From positions 1 to 15,857 of the forward strand of contig CAYRLE010000058.1 in assembly GCA_964425105.1 (NCBI GenBank): a stretch of DNA of 15,857 bases, read 5' to 3'. Source of the stretch: S012-109 sp964425105 (lineage in GTDB: Bacteria > Pseudomonadota > Gammaproteobacteria > SZUA-140). The position numbers were made by a program, and so were the translations under genes. The notes under the pieces are model-generated. The model searched no databases, was not told the DNA's origin, and saw nothing but the letters and a program-made list of their open reading frames with translations. This document shows, piece after piece, positions 14,831 to 15,857 of the stretch; the first letter of the stretch is position 1; the number at the start of each line of letters is the position of its first letter.

Positions 14831-15805
14831 ATGCATGCCACACTACCCCTGTTGGAAAGCAGCGACTTTCCGGCCCTGCGCCGCGCCGGGCTGGAAATCC
14901 TCCAGGTCAATCTGGGCTACCGCTGCAACCAGCAGTGTCTGCACTGCCATGTCAATGCAGGACCCAGGCGCAAGGAGGAAATGAGCGCCGAGACCATCGG
15001 GGAGATCCTGCAGCTGCTGGAGGGCGGCCGCATCCGCACCCTGGATCTCACCGGCGGGGCGCCGGAACTGAATCCCCACTTCCGCCATCTGGTGCGGGAA
15101 GCGCGCCGCCTGGGTATCCATGTCATGGACCGCTGCAACCTCACCATCCTGGAAGAACCGGGCCAGGAAGGGCTGGCGGAATTCCTCGCCCAACAGGGGG
15201 TGGAAGTGGTGGCCTCCCTGCCCTGCTATCTGGAGGACAACGTCAACCGCCAGCGCGGCGATGGGGTCTTCGGCGCCAGCATCCGGGGCCTGCAGCGCCT
15301 CAATGCCCTGGGCTACGGCGCGCCAGACGGCGCCCTGGCGCTCAACCTGGTCTACAATCCCCAGGGACCGGTGCTGCCGCCGCCCCAGGAAACACTGGAG
15401 CAGGACTACAAACACCATCTGCGGAAACACTATGGCATCCGCTTCAACCGTCTCTACACCCTCGCCAACATGCCCATCCAGCGCTTCGGCAGCATGCTGG
15501 TGTCAAAGGGCCAGTTCGCCGCCTACATGCAGCTGCTGCGCGACGCCTACCAGCACGCCAACCTGGATGGCGTCATGTGCCGCAACCTCATCAGCGTGGA
15601 CTGGCAGGGCTATCTCTATGACTGCGACTTCAACCAGATGCTGCATCTCCCCCTGCCAGTGCCCGGCACACCGCGCCCCCATGTCCGCAGCCTCCTGAAA
15701 GACGATGATGTCGAGGACCTGCCTATCGCGGTACGCGACCACTGCTACGGCTGCACCGCCGGCCAGGGCAGCAGTTGCGGGGGGGCTTTGAGGACTGAGG
15801 AATGA
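14831..15805 (+). CDS. arsS: ArsS-like radical SAM/Cys-rich enzyme (arsenosugar biosynthesis family)
   Basis: The protein has 324 residues. The radical SAM cluster is GYRCNQQCLHCHVNAGP (Cys32, Cys36, Cys39), followed by LDLTGGAPELNPHF, the GG(D/A)PE SAM-binding region, and CNLTILEEPGQEGLAEFL. The C-terminal DUF3641 part has LYTLANMPIQRFG, MCRNLISVDWQGYLYDCDFN and the terminal Cys-rich signature DHCYGCTAGQGSSCGGAL (Cys305, Cys308, Cys316). In cyanobacteria ArsS, working with ArsM, makes arsenosugars. Some family members carry selenocysteine in the Cys-rich region; here every position is a Cys codon. No arsM is in the window, so arsenosugar synthesis is an extrapolation. Confidence 0.9.
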   Translation: MHATLPLLESSDFPALRRAGLEILQVNLGYRCNQQCLHCHVNAGPRRKEEMSAETIGEILQLLEGGRIRTLDLTGGAPELNPHFRHLVREARRLGIHVMDRCNLTILEEPGQEGLAEFLAQQGVEVVASLPCYLEDNVNRQRGDGVFGASIRGLQRLNALGYGAPDGALALNLVYNPQGPVLPPPQETLEQDYKHHLRKHYGIRFNRLYTLANMPIQRFGSMLVSKGQFAAYMQLLRDAYQHANLDGVMCRNLISVDWQGYLYDCDFNQMLHLPLPVPGTPRPHVRSLLKDDDVEDLPIAVRDHCYGCTAGQGSSCGGALRTEE

Positions 15806-15841
15806 TGCGTTTTATAGAAGGCCGGCACTCTATCATTTATT

Positions 15842-15857
15842 GGGTAATGAGTGATGC
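15842..15857. repeat. start of a third heptamer repeat copy, cut by the window edge
   Basis: The last 16 bases are identical to 9973-9988, the outer end of the left arm of copy 2. The copy again sits just after a gene, 36 bases past the arsS-like stop. Confidence 0.75.

Noticed and set aside
15806..15841. Possible terminator after the arsS-like gene (ATAGA and TCTAT around a 10-base loop)
   Set aside because: Only a 5-bp AT-rich stem with no clean T-run; not stable enough to support.

Overview
The window is a GC-rich, tightly packed bacterial segment in which nearly every base is coding and many neighbours overlap by ATGA. The run tonB-like / yqgE / yqgF(ruvX) / pyrR / pyrB / inactive pyrC' is the gene order known from Pseudomonas-type gammaproteobacteria. 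The three-gene form of proton-translocating transhydrogenase and the arsS-type radical SAM gene fit a gammaproteobacterium outside the enterics, perhaps a Chromatiales-like or sulfur-oxidising lineage. That placement is inference from gene content; no rRNA or other marker is present.

Layout. (1) Bases 1-1055: the 3' end of an apbE-like gene (FAD:protein FMN transferase), then a NusG-domain-II membrane-anchored protein and a Gx-transporter (heptaprenyl-diphosphate-synthase component I-like) membrane protein. This trio resembles the EetA/EetB/ApbE set of flavin-based extracytoplasmic electron transfer. (2) 1052-3544: TonB-like protein, YqgE, RuvX/YqgF and PyrR. (3) 3640-6772: pyrB, a dihydroorotase-like pyrC' that has lost its metal ligands, and a pyrK-type electron-transfer subunit, all overlapping. 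(4) 6832-9924: a secreted DUF547 protein, a MerA/lipoamide-dehydrogenase-like flavoprotein, an ECF-type sigma factor and a small zinc-finger anti-sigma-like protein. (5) 10063-12883, minus strand: pntAA-pntAB-pntB. (6) 13089-15805: an exported DUF3179 protein, a TVP38/TMEM64 membrane protein and an ArsS-like radical SAM enzyme.

Regions 4 and 6 read as two halves of one redox or metalloid-related accessory module, with its own sigma/anti-sigma pair, split by the antiparallel transhydrogenase operon. The common thread would be NAD(P)H-linked flavoprotein chemistry, thiol/metalloid chemistry and exported proteins of unknown function.

The most unusual DNA-level feature is a family of heptamer-based inverted repeats (units like TGAGGCG or TGATGCG facing CCTCACG or CATCACG) at 3542-3620, at 9973-10059, and starting again at 15842 as the window ends. 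One arm reads stop codons in all three frames. The first copy supplies the pyrR stop codon, holds a good Shine-Dalgarno in its loop, and may encode an N-terminal extension of PyrB. No stretch over 300 bases lacks a gene; the longest gap is the divergent pntAA/DUF3179 region (12884-13088). No tRNA, rRNA, CRISPR array or insertion sequence was seen.
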